Assembly (NCBI GenBank): GCA_934565425.1
Contig: CAKTHW010000012.1
Span: 1 to 29,945, forward strand
Direction of reading: 5' to 3'
Source of the DNA: an uncultured Oscillospiraceae bacterium
GTDB lineage: Bacteria; Bacillota; Clostridia; Oscillospirales; Oscillospiraceae
Length of the DNA: 29,945 bases
In this document: positions 13,945 through 23,720 of the stretch, piece after piece
How positions within the stretch are numbered: the first letter of the stretch is position 1
How the letters are laid out: each line of letters starts with the position of its first letter
Translations under genes and position numbers: made by a program
Notes under the pieces: generated by a model
What the model saw: only the letters and a program-made list of their open reading frames with translations
What the model was told of the DNA's origin: nothing
Databases searched by the model: none

Positions 13945-14628
13945 GTGGCATTGTTCTTCACCATCTTGCTGACCATGTTCATTGCGGAAATGGGCGACAA
14001 GACCCAATTGCTGCTGGTGGCCATGACCTCCCGCTTCAAACTGCGGGACATCATCATCGGCTCCGCCGCCTCCATCTTAGTCCTGAACGGACTGGCTGTG
14101 GGGGTCGGCTCCATCATCAGCAAGTTCGTACCCCTGTACCTGATCAAGATCATCGCCGCACTGGCCTTTTTCTTCTTCGCCTGGTCCTCCCTGTCCGGAG
14201 ATGACGAGGAGGAGGAAGAGGGGGCTGGGAAGAAAGAGTCCAAGCTGCCCATCCTGACCGTCTTCGGCACCTTCTTTCTGGCCGAACTGGGGGACAAGAC
14301 TCAGCTGACCGCCATCACCTTCGCCGCCAACGAGGGTCTGGAAAACGCCATCACTATCTGGCTGGCCTGCTCCATCGGCCTGTTCGCCGCGGACATCATC
14401 GGGATGCTGGTGGGCTACCTGCTCAAGAGCAAGACCCCGGAGGGCTTCCTCAACGGCCTGGCCTTTGTCATCTTCGCCTCCTTCGGCTTCACTACCATGC
14501 TGGAAGGCACCGGCCTCCTCTTCGGCGAGGGTGCCAGCCTCCGCTGGGTGGTCACCATCGCTGCGGCAGTGGTGTTCATCCTCCTGTGCGTCTGGACCCT
14601 CTGGAAACAGAAAAAGAAGGCACAGTGA
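13945..14628 (+). CDS. TMEM165/GDT1 (UPF0016) family cation exporter
   Basis: A 227-residue membrane protein with the two diagnostic E-x-G-D-K-T motifs, EMGDKT at 15-20 and ELGDKT at 114-119. These start two inverted three-helix halves joined by an acidic loop (DDEEEEE, 86-92). Bacterial members (for example MneA, Mnx) export Mn2+, and others move Ca2+. The GTG start at 13945 has AGAGGTG (13931-13937) seven bases upstream. No yybP-ykoY manganese riboswitch fits in the short upstream gap. It lies directly downstream of the VWA cluster but beyond its terminator, so a functional link is only suggestive. Confidence 0.92.
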   Translation: MALFFTILLTMFIAEMGDKTQLLLVAMTSRFKLRDIIIGSAASILVLNGLAVGVGSIISKFVPLYLIKIIAALAFFFFAWSSLSGDDEEEEEGAGKKESKLPILTVFGTFFLAELGDKTQLTAITFAANEGLENAITIWLACSIGLFAADIIGMLVGYLLKSKTPEGFLNGLAFVIFASFGFTTMLEGTGLLFGEGASLRWVVTIAAAVVFILLCVWTLWKQKKKAQ

Positions 14629-14645
14629 TGCAAGATCAAGACATC

Positions 14646-14678
14646 AAAAAACGGCTCCCCTGTCTGGGAGCCGTTTTT
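14646..14678 (+). terminator. Bidirectional terminator
   Basis: AAAAACGGCTCCC pairs with GGGAGCCGTTTTT around a short loop. A/T-tracts on both sides let it serve the GDT1 gene and the convergent secreted peptidase gene. Confidence 0.9.
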
Positions 14679-14709
14679 CTGTCTCTATACGCAGTTTGTT
14701 CCGTCGGTG

Positions 14710-16911
14710 TCACTTGACGTGAACCTGCTTTGCCGCCGTCCACGCGGAGAAATAGCTGTTCTTGCCAACCTTCTTGCAGACGCGCACCTTCACGAAGTAT
14801 TTCTTCCCGCGCACCAAGCCGTTGATGGTCTTGGTCTTGCTGCTGGTGCCATTGATGGTCAGGGTCTTGCTGCCTGCAAAGCTCTTGTTGGTGGCGTAGC
14901 AGAGCTGGTAGCCGGTGGCCTTGGTGTTGACCGACCAGGTTGCCGTCAGTTTTCTCGCCTTGGTGCTCTTCACCGTCAGCTTCGCCGGACGGACCACCCG
15001 ATAGCGATGCCCTTCCGGCGTCAGAGGACTTTCCTCACCGCCGTACAGCGCCTTCACCTTGTAGCGATACTTGGTGCCATTGGTCACCTTGGTGTCCACC
15101 CAGGACGCCGTCTTGCCGCTGGTCTCATGCTTGACCTGCTTCCAGGTGCTGCTGGAACCGGTCGTCCGGTAGATCTTGTACCCGGTCGCATAAGCCGGCA
15201 CATCCCAGCTCACCTGCACCCCGCTGGCCACGTTTCTCACATCAGAGATCAGCGGACGTGTGTAGCGCAGCAGCCAATACTGAGCAGCATTGGGCTGTGC
15301 CGTCCGGATCTCCAGCGACCCACCGTCTTCCACCGCGTCCTTGGTGACGCTCAGGCAGCAGGTGGGGGCGCACTTGGGCATGAGGTAATAGTACCCATCC
15401 TTAGGGCCAGGCAGGATCTGCCAATACTGACCATCCTTGTCCACCTTGGGGTACTGGATGACCTTGGTGCCAGAGGCGGCAGAGGACTTGTACACGGTCA
15501 GGTACAGACCGCTCTCCTCCATCATCAGACGGTAGTAGCCATGGCTCCCCACCGCCTGGGCACGGATCTTCATGGAATCGCTCTCTGTATTATAGCTCAG
15601 GCTGAGAACACTGCCTGATTTGCTGTCCTTAGCTGTAACACAATATTTATTACTTCGACCATTATCGAAGTAAAAGGTGGCATTGGGCAAATTTTTTTGA
15701 GCATTGCGAACGGCGAATTTCTGACGCAGGAGGACGTTGGACGTCTTGTTTGCCATCTTCACCGTGATCCGGTATTCGTAGAAGCCCGGCGTCAGCTTGC
15801 TGAACTGCAAGCTGTCACTCAGCTGGCTCAGGTCGTAGCCTACCGAGTCGACGGTCACGGTCTTGTTACAGTTCTTCACCGGGTCGCCGTCCAGGTCATA
15901 GCAGCCGGCCGTGACCGTGCTGATCTGGTCATAGCCGCCGATGTGTCCCCGCACTGCCAACGGAGTATTCTCCTTCAGGATGCCGTTGTCCAGTGCCAGC
16001 TTGCCGTTTGCCAGGGTGGTGGCCACCTTGCGGGCGTACTGATAGACACGGGTGATCTTGAAGGTGTACACCGTCTTGCTGCCAGTACTGAGCTTTGTGG
16101 ATTTGGCCGTTTTCCCATTGACGGTGATCTCGCGGATGAAGTTCTTATCCGGGCTGCTCTCCAGCGGGTCGGTCACTTCATACACGTTATCAGCTTTTCT
16201 GCCAATGACCATCAAAACGTGCTTCTTCGTGCCATAGCAGTCTCCCGTCCAGGAGATGATGGGCGGGCTGTAAGCGCCATTGCCATTGACGTAATCTTCC
16301 ACAGCTTCTGCCAGAGAGACTTCATCCCGATAGGTAGCACCTTGGATAATGCGCGGAGACTTGTCCTCATTGGTACTCGCCTTGAGAATACTCTTGGGCA
16401 GCTGATCCACTCCGAGGTAGGACAGGCTCATGGAGATGCAAGCCGCCCAACAGTATTTGATGGCGGTGTAAGAGCCCCAATGACCCGATTTATTGTAATA
16501 GGGATTGGTGGATTTTTGGGTGATGTACCGGATCTGACCATCCAGCACCTCGTCCGCTGTGCTCAGGGTCACATTTGGGTCGCAGGAAGAGGTGGCCAAT
16601 ACCCCAAAGGTGGCCACCTGCTTGTCTGCGCTGCTGGATGTTCCCCCGTCCTGCTGCGCAGCTGTGCTGGCTTTGGTGATCTGTGTAGCTGCCGCAGTCT
16701 GTTGTGCCGTCTCTGTTGTCAACGGCTGCACTGTCTCCGCAGGCGCACTGTCTGCCGGTTCATCGGACTCCGAACCGGTCACTGTTTCTGTCGCAGCGAC
16801 AGTTGGTTCTGACTCAGCCGAGTCCGTGGCCCAGACGGCAGACGGCAGCATGCTGAAGGTCAGCGCGATCGTCAAGAGAAAGGCGGTCAACTGTCGTGTT
16901 CGTCTTGTCAT
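14710..16911 (-). CDS. Secreted papain-like cysteine peptidase with ricin-like and FN3 domains
   Basis: A 733-residue exported protein. The Sec signal peptide ends near AVWA (28). A Thr/Ser/Glu/Gln-rich low-complexity linker (29-98) follows. A papain-like domain (about 115-265) resembles families C39/C70, with Cys154 in YCWAAC, His231 in KKHVLMVIG and Asp248 in VTDPL as the likely catalytic triad. Next come an Ig-like middle region, a ricin-like beta-trefoil (about 403-555; YWQILPG, YYLMPKCAP, QYWLLRYTRPL) and two fibronectin III domains (about 556-733). There is no sorting signal, so it is probably released or non-covalently held by its lectin-like part. SD AGGAGG lies upstream of the ATG. 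The substrate is unknown. Calling it a peptidase rests on motifs. Confidence 0.8.
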   Translation of the reverse strand: MTRRTRQLTAFLLTIALTFSMLPSAVWATDSAESEPTVAATETVTGSESDEPADSAPAETVQPLTTETAQQTAAATQITKASTAAQQDGGTSSSADKQVATFGVLATSSCDPNVTLSTADEVLDGQIRYITQKSTNPYYNKSGHWGSYTAIKYCWAACISMSLSYLGVDQLPKSILKASTNEDKSPRIIQGATYRDEVSLAEAVEDYVNGNGAYSPPIISWTGDCYGTKKHVLMVIGRKADNVYEVTDPLESSPDKNFIREITVNGKTAKSTKLSTGSKTVYTFKITRVYQYARKVATTLANGKLALDNGILKENTPLAVRGHIGGYDQISTVTAGCYDLDGDPVKNCNKTVTVDSVGYDLSQLSDSLQFSKLTPGFYEYRITVKMANKTSNVLLRQKFAVRNAQKNLPNATFYFDNGRSNKYCVTAKDSKSGSVLSLSYNTESDSMKIRAQAVGSHGYYRLMMEESGLYLTVYKSSAASGTKVIQYPKVDKDGQYWQILPGPKDGYYYLMPKCAPTCCLSVTKDAVEDGGSLEIRTAQPNAAQYWLLRYTRPLISDVRNVASGVQVSWDVPAYATGYKIYRTTGSSSTWKQVKHETSGKTASWVDTKVTNGTKYRYKVKALYGGEESPLTPEGHRYRVVRPAKLTVKSTKARKLTATWSVNTKATGYQLCYATNKSFAGSKTLTINGTSSKTKTINGLVRGKKYFVKVRVCKKVGKNSYFSAWTAAKQVHVK

Positions 16912-16952
16912 GTTCGTTCTTTGTCCTCCTGTTTAGAATTGAAAAATTTTAC

Positions 16953-16990
16953 AAAAAGCGTCCGAAGCCACCCCCCGTGGACAGCTTCGG
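16953..16990 (-). terminator. Terminator or leader attenuator before the secreted peptidase
   Basis: Minus strand: CCGAAGC (16990-16984) pairs with GCTTCGG (16968-16962), followed by ACGC and five T. It lies between the upstream gtrA gene and the peptidase start. It may end gtrA transcripts, or act as an attenuator if the peptidase promoter is upstream (for example TTGTGT-N18-TAAAGT near 17000-17030). Confidence 0.55.
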
Positions 16991-17148
16991 CCTTCAAACT
17001 TTACAAACCGGTTACATTTTAACACAATTTTAAGAAATCGTCTACCCTCTTTGTAATCTTTTTCCCATTCTATGGACAAAGAAAAGTTAACATTATTAGT
17101 GAAAATGCGACTTTTCCTCTCTTTTCCCTTCTTTTCCGAACCTTTCGG

Positions 17149-17574
17149 TCACGTATCCCCCACTTCTCGAAATACAACCAACCGCTGACCCAGGTAATTG
17201 CAGCAGGAGAACAGCCCCATTCCGACCAGCATGGACACATTTTCCTGCACACTGTGTCGCACATTGGCCATGAGCCGGATGACCAGGGGCTTTGCCACGC
17301 TAAAGGCAAACGCATAGCAAAGGATGATATTGGCGGCAAACCCCACGGCCTGCCGCACACTCCTCTGATGGTTGTGGAAGGTGAGATACTTGTTCGCGAA
17401 AAAGCTGATGACGCTGGTGATGATATAATTGGCCGCCGTGGACACCCAATAGCCGCAGCCCAACAGGTTGTACATCCCGAACATGATTCCCATGCCCAGA
17501 ATGGTGTTGGCCGTGCCGATGGCGGCAAAGCGCAGCAGTTTTCGATCCACCAGGTGATGATGCAGATGATTCAT
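17149..17574 (-). CDS. GtrA family membrane protein
   Basis: A 141-residue protein with four hydrophobic segments in GtrA layout: LLRFAAIGTANTILGMGIMFGMYNLLG, VSTAANYIITSVISFFANKYLTF, a third after VRQAVGFAANIILCYAFAFSVAKPL, and the last around VSMLVGMGLFSCCNYLGQRLVVF. GtrA-like proteins are thought to help move polyprenyl-linked sugars across the membrane or to partner glycosyltransferases. The ATG at 17574 follows a GGGGAGGGGACAAGG region; the upstream in-frame ATG at 17727 lies ahead of the promoter and is rejected. No glycosyltransferase is adjacent. Confidence 0.88.
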   Translation of the reverse strand: MNHLHHHLVDRKLLRFAAIGTANTILGMGIMFGMYNLLGCGYWVSTAANYIITSVISFFANKYLTFHNHQRSVRQAVGFAANIILCYAFAFSVAKPLVIRLMANVRHSVQENVSMLVGMGLFSCCNYLGQRLVVFREVGDT

Positions 17575-17650
17575 CCTTGTCCCCTCCCCTGCCGGAGCTG
17601 CCCTGCGGCAGTCCGGCCTCTTCTCAGGTTGACCCACAAAGAACAGGGGC

Positions 17651-17679
17651 ATTATACCATGTTTTGACTTTTCGCGCAA
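17651..17679 (-). promoter_or_regulatory. Promoter of gtrA
   Basis: Minus strand: TTGCGC (17674-17679), a 17-bp spacer ending in the extended TGG, and a perfect TATAAT (17651-17656). Confidence 0.75.
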
Positions 17680-17709
17680 TTTGACCGGGCGAAAAAATCC
17701 CGCATCTGC

Positions 17710-17742
17710 CAAAACAGACACAGGCATTCCACCTGTGTCTGT
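17710..17742 (-). terminator. Terminator of the MATE-merR operon
   Basis: An 11-bp perfect stem, ACAGACACAGG (17714-17724) with CCTGTGTCTGT (17732-17742), followed on the minus strand by TTTT. It lies seven bases past the merR stop. Confidence 0.88.
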
Positions 17743-17748
17743 CCTCGT

Positions 17749-18579
17749 TCATGGTTTCGGCCGCACCGGGATACTGATCTCCGTGACAAATTTGCCCGTA
17801 TCCTTGGTGATGCCATAATCGATCATGGTGACCTCCCGGGCGAAATCCGCCGCCTCCAGCTGGTGCTCTGCCATATAAGCCAGCAGCTTCCGATACTGCT
17901 CCGGCGCCTCCGGATGGCTCCCACGGAAGCGGATGGCCACACAGGTGGTCTCTGGAAGCTGAACGGTGGTGCCGTCGAACTGGTCTACGTCGTCCAGCAG
18001 CAAAAAGATGCCGTCGTACTGCTCAAAGTTCCCCGCGTTCAGATTTTCCACCGAGATGCCGACCCCCACCTTCCCCAAGAAGATGGCGGTCTCCGCCTGG
18101 GACTGTTCCAGACGGCGGATGGGCAGCTCCATGTCAAAGAAGTCCTTGATCTTCAGCGAGTCCTCCATCCAAACCATCCGACGGGCAGGGCTCTGCACCA
18201 CCTTCACCACGTCAAATTCCGAGTGCTGGGCGTCGTAGAGCTGCCGCAGGCGGTTGTCGATCTTCCGCTCGATGCGCTGCAGCTCCCGCTGCTTCTCCAT
18301 GACCACCTCTTTCTGGTGGCGGAGCTTTTCCTCGATCTTGTCCACGTCCTTATTTTGCAGGAAGTCAGCAATTTCCGCCAACGGCATATCCAGCGCCCTC
18401 AAGTACCGGATGGTGTTCAAGGCTTCAAACTGCCGGGGACTGTAGTAGCGATAACCGGTGTCCGGCGCGATATATTCCGGAGTCAGCAGCCCCACATTCT
18501 CGTAGTGGCGCAGACTGCTGACGCTCAGGTGAAAGAGCTTGGCCACGTCGCCAATCTGAAACAACTTGGGCTTATCCAT
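17749..18579 (-). CDS. MerR family regulator with GyrI-like effector domain
   Basis: A 276-residue BmrR-type regulator. The MerR winged helix (1-75) contains FQIGDVAKLFHLSVSSLRHYENVGLL and TGYRYYSPRQFEAL. A dimerisation coiled coil (about 80-112, KIEEKLRHQKEVVMEKQREL) follows, then a C-terminal GyrI-like ligand domain (about 120-276), as in multidrug-sensing regulators. The ATG at 18579 overlaps the end of the MATE gene by eight bases and has GGAGGG upstream. The MATE promoter at 19964-19994 has the 19-bp spacer and dyad that MerR activators twist into shape. So this protein very probably senses a compound, activates the MATE pump, and boosts its own synthesis. Confidence 0.93.
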   Translation of the reverse strand: MDKPKLFQIGDVAKLFHLSVSSLRHYENVGLLTPEYIAPDTGYRYYSPRQFEALNTIRYLRALDMPLAEIADFLQNKDVDKIEEKLRHQKEVVMEKQRELQRIERKIDNRLRQLYDAQHSEFDVVKVVQSPARRMVWMEDSLKIKDFFDMELPIRRLEQSQAETAIFLGKVGVGISVENLNAGNFEQYDGIFLLLDDVDQFDGTTVQLPETTCVAIRFRGSHPEAPEQYRKLLAYMAEHQLEAADFAREVTMIDYGITKDTGKFVTEISIPVRPKP

Positions 18580-19930
18580 GTGCCAGCCCTCCCTCCTGTG
18601 TCTGTTTTCCACGGTGGGTGAGCACCGCAAAGGCGATCACGCAGATGATGACCGACAGCAGCGACCCGGTCGCCGTAGCCAGCCCCATGGGGAACAGGGT
18701 GGTGGGGAACAGCTTGGAAGTCAGGTAAACGCCGGGGATGCGCACCAGGACGATGGCGATGATGTTGTGCAGGAAGGAGAGGATGGACTTCTCACAGGCG
18801 CAGAAATAGCCGCTGAAGCTGAAGTGGATACCGGCGAAGATGCAGTCCCAAATGTACCCGCGGAAATACTGACCGCCAGCCACCTGCACCGCACTGTCGC
18901 TGGTGAACAGCCCCACCACCGGCTCGGCAACGACCTGCACCAGACCGGAGACGATGAGACCAAACCCTACCGCAATGAAGATGGCATAACGCAACGTGGC
19001 CACCGCCCGTTCCGGCTTGTGAGCACCGATATTCTGCGCCCCCAGTGCGGAGACAGTGGAGAGCAAGGAGGAGGGCACCAGGAAGACAAAGCTGATGATC
19101 TTCTCCACAATGCCCACCGCAGCGGCGTCTGTCAGGCCACGGCGGTTGGCGATGATGGTGATGATGACGAAGGCCACCTGGATGAGCCCATCCTGAACGG
19201 CGATGGGGATGCCAATCTTCAGGATGTTGCCCATCACCGGCTTCTTGGGCTTAAAGTGGGACTTGTCCACCGAGATGCCAGACTCCCGTCTCAGGATGAC
19301 CACTAGGGCAAACACCACACTGACCGCCTGCGCCAGCGTCGTGCCCAGAGCCGCACCAGCGGGTCCCATATGCAGAGCGCCCATGAACAGGTAGTCCAAG
19401 CCGATATTGGCCATGCAGGCCACGGCAATGAAGTACATGGGGCTTTTGGAGTCGCCCAGGCCGCGGAAGATGGAGCTGATGATGTTGTAAGCGGTGATAA
19501 AGGGGATGCCGATGAAGCAGATGGTCAGATAGGCCGCCGTACCGGAGACCGCCTGGGTGGGGGTGGACATGATGTTCACGATAGGATGCACCAGCAAGAC
19601 CAGTACCACCGTGAGCACCACCGAAAGGGCGAGAAACAGCGTGACCGTGTTGCCAATGTGGACTGCGGCACGCTTTTTGTCATTGGCGCCCACAGACTGA
19701 CCGATGCTGACGGTGGAGCCCATGGCCAGGCCCACGATCATGACGGTGAGCATATGCATGACCTGGGAGCCGATGGAGACCGCAGTGGTGCTGGCCGTCC
19801 CCTCGAACTGGCCGATGATGAACAGGTCGGCCATGCCGTACAAGGTCTGCAAGAAGTAGGACAGCAGATAGGGCAGAGAGAAAAATACGATATTTTTGAA
19901 CACACTTCCTGTGGTTAAGTTCTTTTCCAT
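18572..19930 (-). CDS. MATE family multidrug exporter (MATE 2)
   Basis: A 452-residue MATE transporter with an N-terminal cytoplasmic tip (MEKNLTTGSVFKNIVFFSLPYLLSYFLQTLYGMADLFIIGQF) typical of bacterial NorM/DinF-like pumps. The second half opens at ILKIGIPIAVQDGLIQVAFVIITIIANRRG. ATG at 19930, with AAAGGAGG about 10 bases upstream. It is cotranscribed and translationally coupled (eight-base overlap) with the merR gene downstream. Control by a BmrR-like regulator points to export of cationic or aromatic toxic compounds. Confidence 0.93.
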   Translation of the reverse strand: MEKNLTTGSVFKNIVFFSLPYLLSYFLQTLYGMADLFIIGQFEGTASTTAVSIGSQVMHMLTVMIVGLAMGSTVSIGQSVGANDKKRAAVHIGNTVTLFLALSVVLTVVLVLLVHPIVNIMSTPTQAVSGTAAYLTICFIGIPFITAYNIISSIFRGLGDSKSPMYFIAVACMANIGLDYLFMGALHMGPAGAALGTTLAQAVSVVFALVVILRRESGISVDKSHFKPKKPVMGNILKIGIPIAVQDGLIQVAFVIITIIANRRGLTDAAAVGIVEKIISFVFLVPSSLLSTVSALGAQNIGAHKPERAVATLRYAIFIAVGFGLIVSGLVQVVAEPVVGLFTSDSAVQVAGGQYFRGYIWDCIFAGIHFSFSGYFCACEKSILSFLHNIIAIVLVRIPGVYLTSKLFPTTLFPMGLATATGSLLSVIICVIAFAVLTHRGKQTQEGGLAHG

Positions 19931-19963
19931 GGGCTTGCGCCTCCTTTTGACTGGTTGGGCCTA

Positions 19964-19994
19964 TTATAAACTCTACAACTGTTGCAAAGTCAAG
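19964..19994 (-). promoter_or_regulatory. MerR-type promoter and operator of the MATE-merR operon
   Basis: Minus strand: TTGACT (19989-19994), a 19-bp spacer, TATAAT (19964-19969). The spacer holds an inverted repeat, ACTTTGCAAC-A-GTTGTAGAGT (19971-19991), 8 of 10 positions symmetric. An over-long 19-bp spacer with a central dyad is the hallmark of MerR-activated promoters. Confidence 0.88.
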
Positions 19995-20101
19995 GGTGTT
20001 TCCGAAAAAAGTTTCCTTCCGACCGGTCTATCCCGTCCCATTCCCGCATACATTCCAACAGCCGGGGAAAAAACCGGCTCCAAAGGATGGAGTGGTTGCC
20101 A

Positions 20102-20350
20102 TTGAAAGGGACGATCGAAGCCCGCGCCAAGGATTTGGCCTTATACATGATTGAACACCGTTCCACGGTACGCAGTGCCGCCAAAGCCTTCGGGGTATCC
20201 AAGAGCACGGTACACAAGGACCTCCAGGAGCGGCTGCCTGCCATCAATCCCGGCCTGTATCGTCAGGTGAAGGAGATTTTGGAGGAGAACAAAGCGGAAC
20301 GGCATATTCGTGGCGGCATTGCCACCAGGAATAAATACCGGCGAAGATAA
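20102..20350 (+). CDS. spoIIID: Sporulation transcription factor SpoIIID
   Basis: An 82-residue protein matching SpoIIID: TVRSAAKAFGVSKSTVHKDLQERLPAINPGLYRQVKEIL is nearly the Bacillus sequence, followed by the basic C-terminal HIRGGIATRNKYRRR that also binds DNA. SpoIIID switches mother-cell gene expression after sigma E during endospore formation. The TTG at 20102 is preferred: it puts the HTH 24 residues from the start exactly as in B. subtilis, and GGATGGAG lies about nine bases upstream. An in-frame ATG at 20087 would add five residues. It shows that the host belongs to a spore-forming lineage. Confidence 0.94.
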   Translation: MKGTIEARAKDLALYMIEHRSTVRSAAKAFGVSKSTVHKDLQERLPAINPGLYRQVKEILEENKAERHIRGGIATRNKYRRR

Positions 20351-20356
20351 ACGGAG

Positions 20357-20389
20357 CAAGGGTATCCCTGATTGGAAGGGATACCCTTG
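20357..20389 (+). terminator. Terminator of spoIIID
   Basis: A 13-bp perfect stem, CAAGGGTATCCCT (20357-20369) with AGGGATACCCTTG (20377-20389), followed within eight bases by a T-run. Confidence 0.8.
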
Positions 20390-20392
20390 TCC

Positions 20393-20421
20393 TTGCTTTT
20401 TTCCCCTTTTGGACGTATAAT
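20393..20421 (+). promoter_or_regulatory. Promoter of prfC
   Basis: TTGCTT (20393-20398), a 17-bp spacer, and a perfect TATAAT (20416-20421). It gives a leader of about 175 bases with possible stem-loops (for example around 20516-20562) but no riboswitch I recognise. Confidence 0.65.
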
Positions 20422-20603
20422 AAAAGTATCTGCCCTTTTCTCTGGCCGGAGAAAAATTCTCTCTCCGTTCTGCTCAGAATGGGCCATTTGGGCAGGCTAT
20501 CCTTTGTCAAATCCACACCAACCCCCACCTGCCGGCAGGGTTTGGCTGGTGTTCTCCTGGCGCGCCGGCAAGAATTTCAATCTGATCGTTTGGAGGAATT
20601 CCA

Positions 20604-22205
<1,602 letters not shown>

Positions 22206-22255
22206 GATTTTTACGCACTTTTCCCAACATTTTATTCTATCTAGGAGGTATGCCA

Positions 22256-22906
22256 ATGAGACTTTATGCTTTACGACATGGTGAGACCAGCTGGAATGTC
22301 CAGCGCCGTTTTCAGGGTCAGAGTGACATACCTCTGAACGACAAGGGCATCCTGCTGGCCGAGCTGACCGGCGAGGGGCTGGCCAACATCCCCTTCGACC
22401 TGGCCTTCACCTCCCCCCTCTGCCGGGCACGCCAGACGGCGGAGCTGGTACTGGCGGGGCGGGACGTACCGCTGTATGTGGAACCGCGGCTCATCGAAAT
22501 GGCGTTCGGCGTCTACGAAGGCGTCACGGCGAACTCCGGGCCGGGCGGGACGCTGAATCAGAACCTGGTGGACTTCATCTGCCACGCGGAACGCTACCAG
22601 GCACCGGAGGGCGGTGAGTCCTTTGAGGAATTGTCCAAGCGGATGGCGGACTATCTGTTCGACCTGTGCCACCGGAAGGATCTGGCGGACAAGACCATCC
22701 TGCTGGCCTCCCACGGCGGCGCCATCACCGCTATGCTCAACGCCATCGACCCGCCGGAGGGCTTTTTCTGGCGGGGTGGGGTGCCGTACAACTGCAGCTA
22801 CTCCATCATCGACGTGGGCGAAGACTGTGTGCCGGTACTGGTGGCGGAAAACCAAATTTGCTACCCGCTGGAGCAGACCAAGAGCAGTTCTATCCGGCTG
22901 GACTGA
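22256..22906 (+). CDS. Histidine phosphatase (phosphoglycerate mutase-like) family protein
   Basis: A 216-residue cytoplasmic protein of the histidine phosphatase superfamily. The RHGET motif (from residue 7) holds the phosphorylated His, TSPLCRARQTAE holds the second Arg, and the catalytic SHGG holds the second His. Members include cofactor-dependent phosphoglycerate mutases, alpha-ribazole phosphatase (CobC) and broad phosphatases; the exact substrate cannot be read here. The ATG at 22256 is seven bases from AGGAGG (22243-22248); the ATG at 22250 is too close. It follows prfC without a visible promoter and ends in a strong terminator. Confidence 0.92.
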   Translation: MRLYALRHGETSWNVQRRFQGQSDIPLNDKGILLAELTGEGLANIPFDLAFTSPLCRARQTAELVLAGRDVPLYVEPRLIEMAFGVYEGVTANSGPGGTLNQNLVDFICHAERYQAPEGGESFEELSKRMADYLFDLCHRKDLADKTILLASHGGAITAMLNAIDPPEGFFWRGGVPYNCSYSIIDVGEDCVPVLVAENQICYPLEQTKSSSIRLD

Positions 22907-22929
22907 CATCGAAATCACGAAAAAAGCAA

Positions 22930-22967
22930 AAAACAACAGCACCACGACTCTGTGGTGCTGTTGTTTT
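22930..22967 (-). terminator. Bidirectional terminator ending the pilus operon
   Basis: A 16-bp perfect stem, AAAACAACAGCACCAC with GTGGTGCTGTTGTTTT, six-base loop. T-runs on both strands serve the phosphatase gene (plus) and the pilus operon (minus). Confidence 0.92.
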
Positions 22968-23028
22968 CTCTCTTTGTCGGGAAGGGCGTTCGCCGCTGAG
23001 GGACGGGAAGGCCATTCAGACGCGCGAC

Positions 23029-23685
23029 TTACTTCTGGTTGCGCTTCATGAGGGCTGCCAGCAGGGTGATGATACCCAGAGCAGAGGCGGCCAGGAGGCA
23101 AGTCCAGAGGGTGAGGTTTGCGCTGTCACCCGTTTTGGGGGTGTTGGTCTTCTTCTTGATGGGGGTCGAGGTGGACGCAGAGCTGCTGCCGTCGGGTTCC
23201 GGCTCTTCCTCCGGGGTGTAGACGTTGGTGAAGGTGACGTTCTCCATCTTCTCCGTCTCATCGTCCCGGATGGCCCAGATCTCCGCCTTCAGACCGCCGT
23301 TGTCGTCGTTCACGACCCGTACCGTCACCGTGTAGACCGTCCGGTCATAGGTGTAGAACTCCGTCTCGCCCACATCCTGGTACACCGTGTAGACGTAATC
23401 GCCCGGTTTGGTGTAGGTGATGGGTCCGAACTCGACGGTACCGTTGTCGGTCACCGTCAGCAGAGTGTCCTCCGGCAGGGGTGCGCCGTCATCAGCGGTC
23501 AGGACGACCGTGTAGACCTCCCCAGTGGGGATCTCAGCGCCTTCGGTCTTGGTGATGGTCTTCACTTCCACCGGCAGCTGTACCGTACAGCTGTATGCCG
23601 CAAGGGCCTGCGTGGGGAACAGCAGGACTGCAATCAGCAGTGGAAGGAGCAGCAGTTTACGGAATCTCGTTTTCTTTTGATTCAT
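23029..23685 (-). CDS. Minor/anchor pilin (FctB-position) with TPKTG sorting signal
   Basis: A 218-residue surface protein. The signal peptide (1-29) ends at ALA. One FctA/Spy0128-like pilin domain (about 33-157) ends in FTNVY. A Pro/Glu/Ser spacer (EEEPEPDGSSSAS) leads to a cell-wall sorting signal, TPKTG (182-186) with a hydrophobic segment and KRNQK tail. It is the last gene of the operon, where streptococcal FctB sits, so it probably links the pilus base to the cell wall through the housekeeping sortase. The position matching the isopeptide Glu of the major pilin is Gln here (YVYTVYQ against YSYTITE). The ATG at 23685 is chosen; the GTG at 23700 lies inside the ribosome binding site. Confidence 0.87.
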   Translation of the reverse strand: MNQKKTRFRKLLLLPLLIAVLLFPTQALAAYSCTVQLPVEVKTITKTEGAEIPTGEVYTVVLTADDGAPLPEDTLLTVTDNGTVEFGPITYTKPGDYVYTVYQDVGETEFYTYDRTVYTVTVRVVNDDNGGLKAEIWAIRDDETEKMENVTFTNVYTPEEEPEPDGSSSASTSTPIKKKTNTPKTGDSANLTLWTCLLAASALGIITLLAALMKRNQK

Positions 23686-23720
23686 GGTGTCCTTCGGCAC
23701 CTCCTTCTTGTGCTTGGATC

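Noticed and set aside
15697..16812. 371-residue plus-strand frame opposite the secreted peptidase
   Set aside because: Antisense shadow. The minus-strand frame has a signal peptide, catalytic motifs and FN3 domains.
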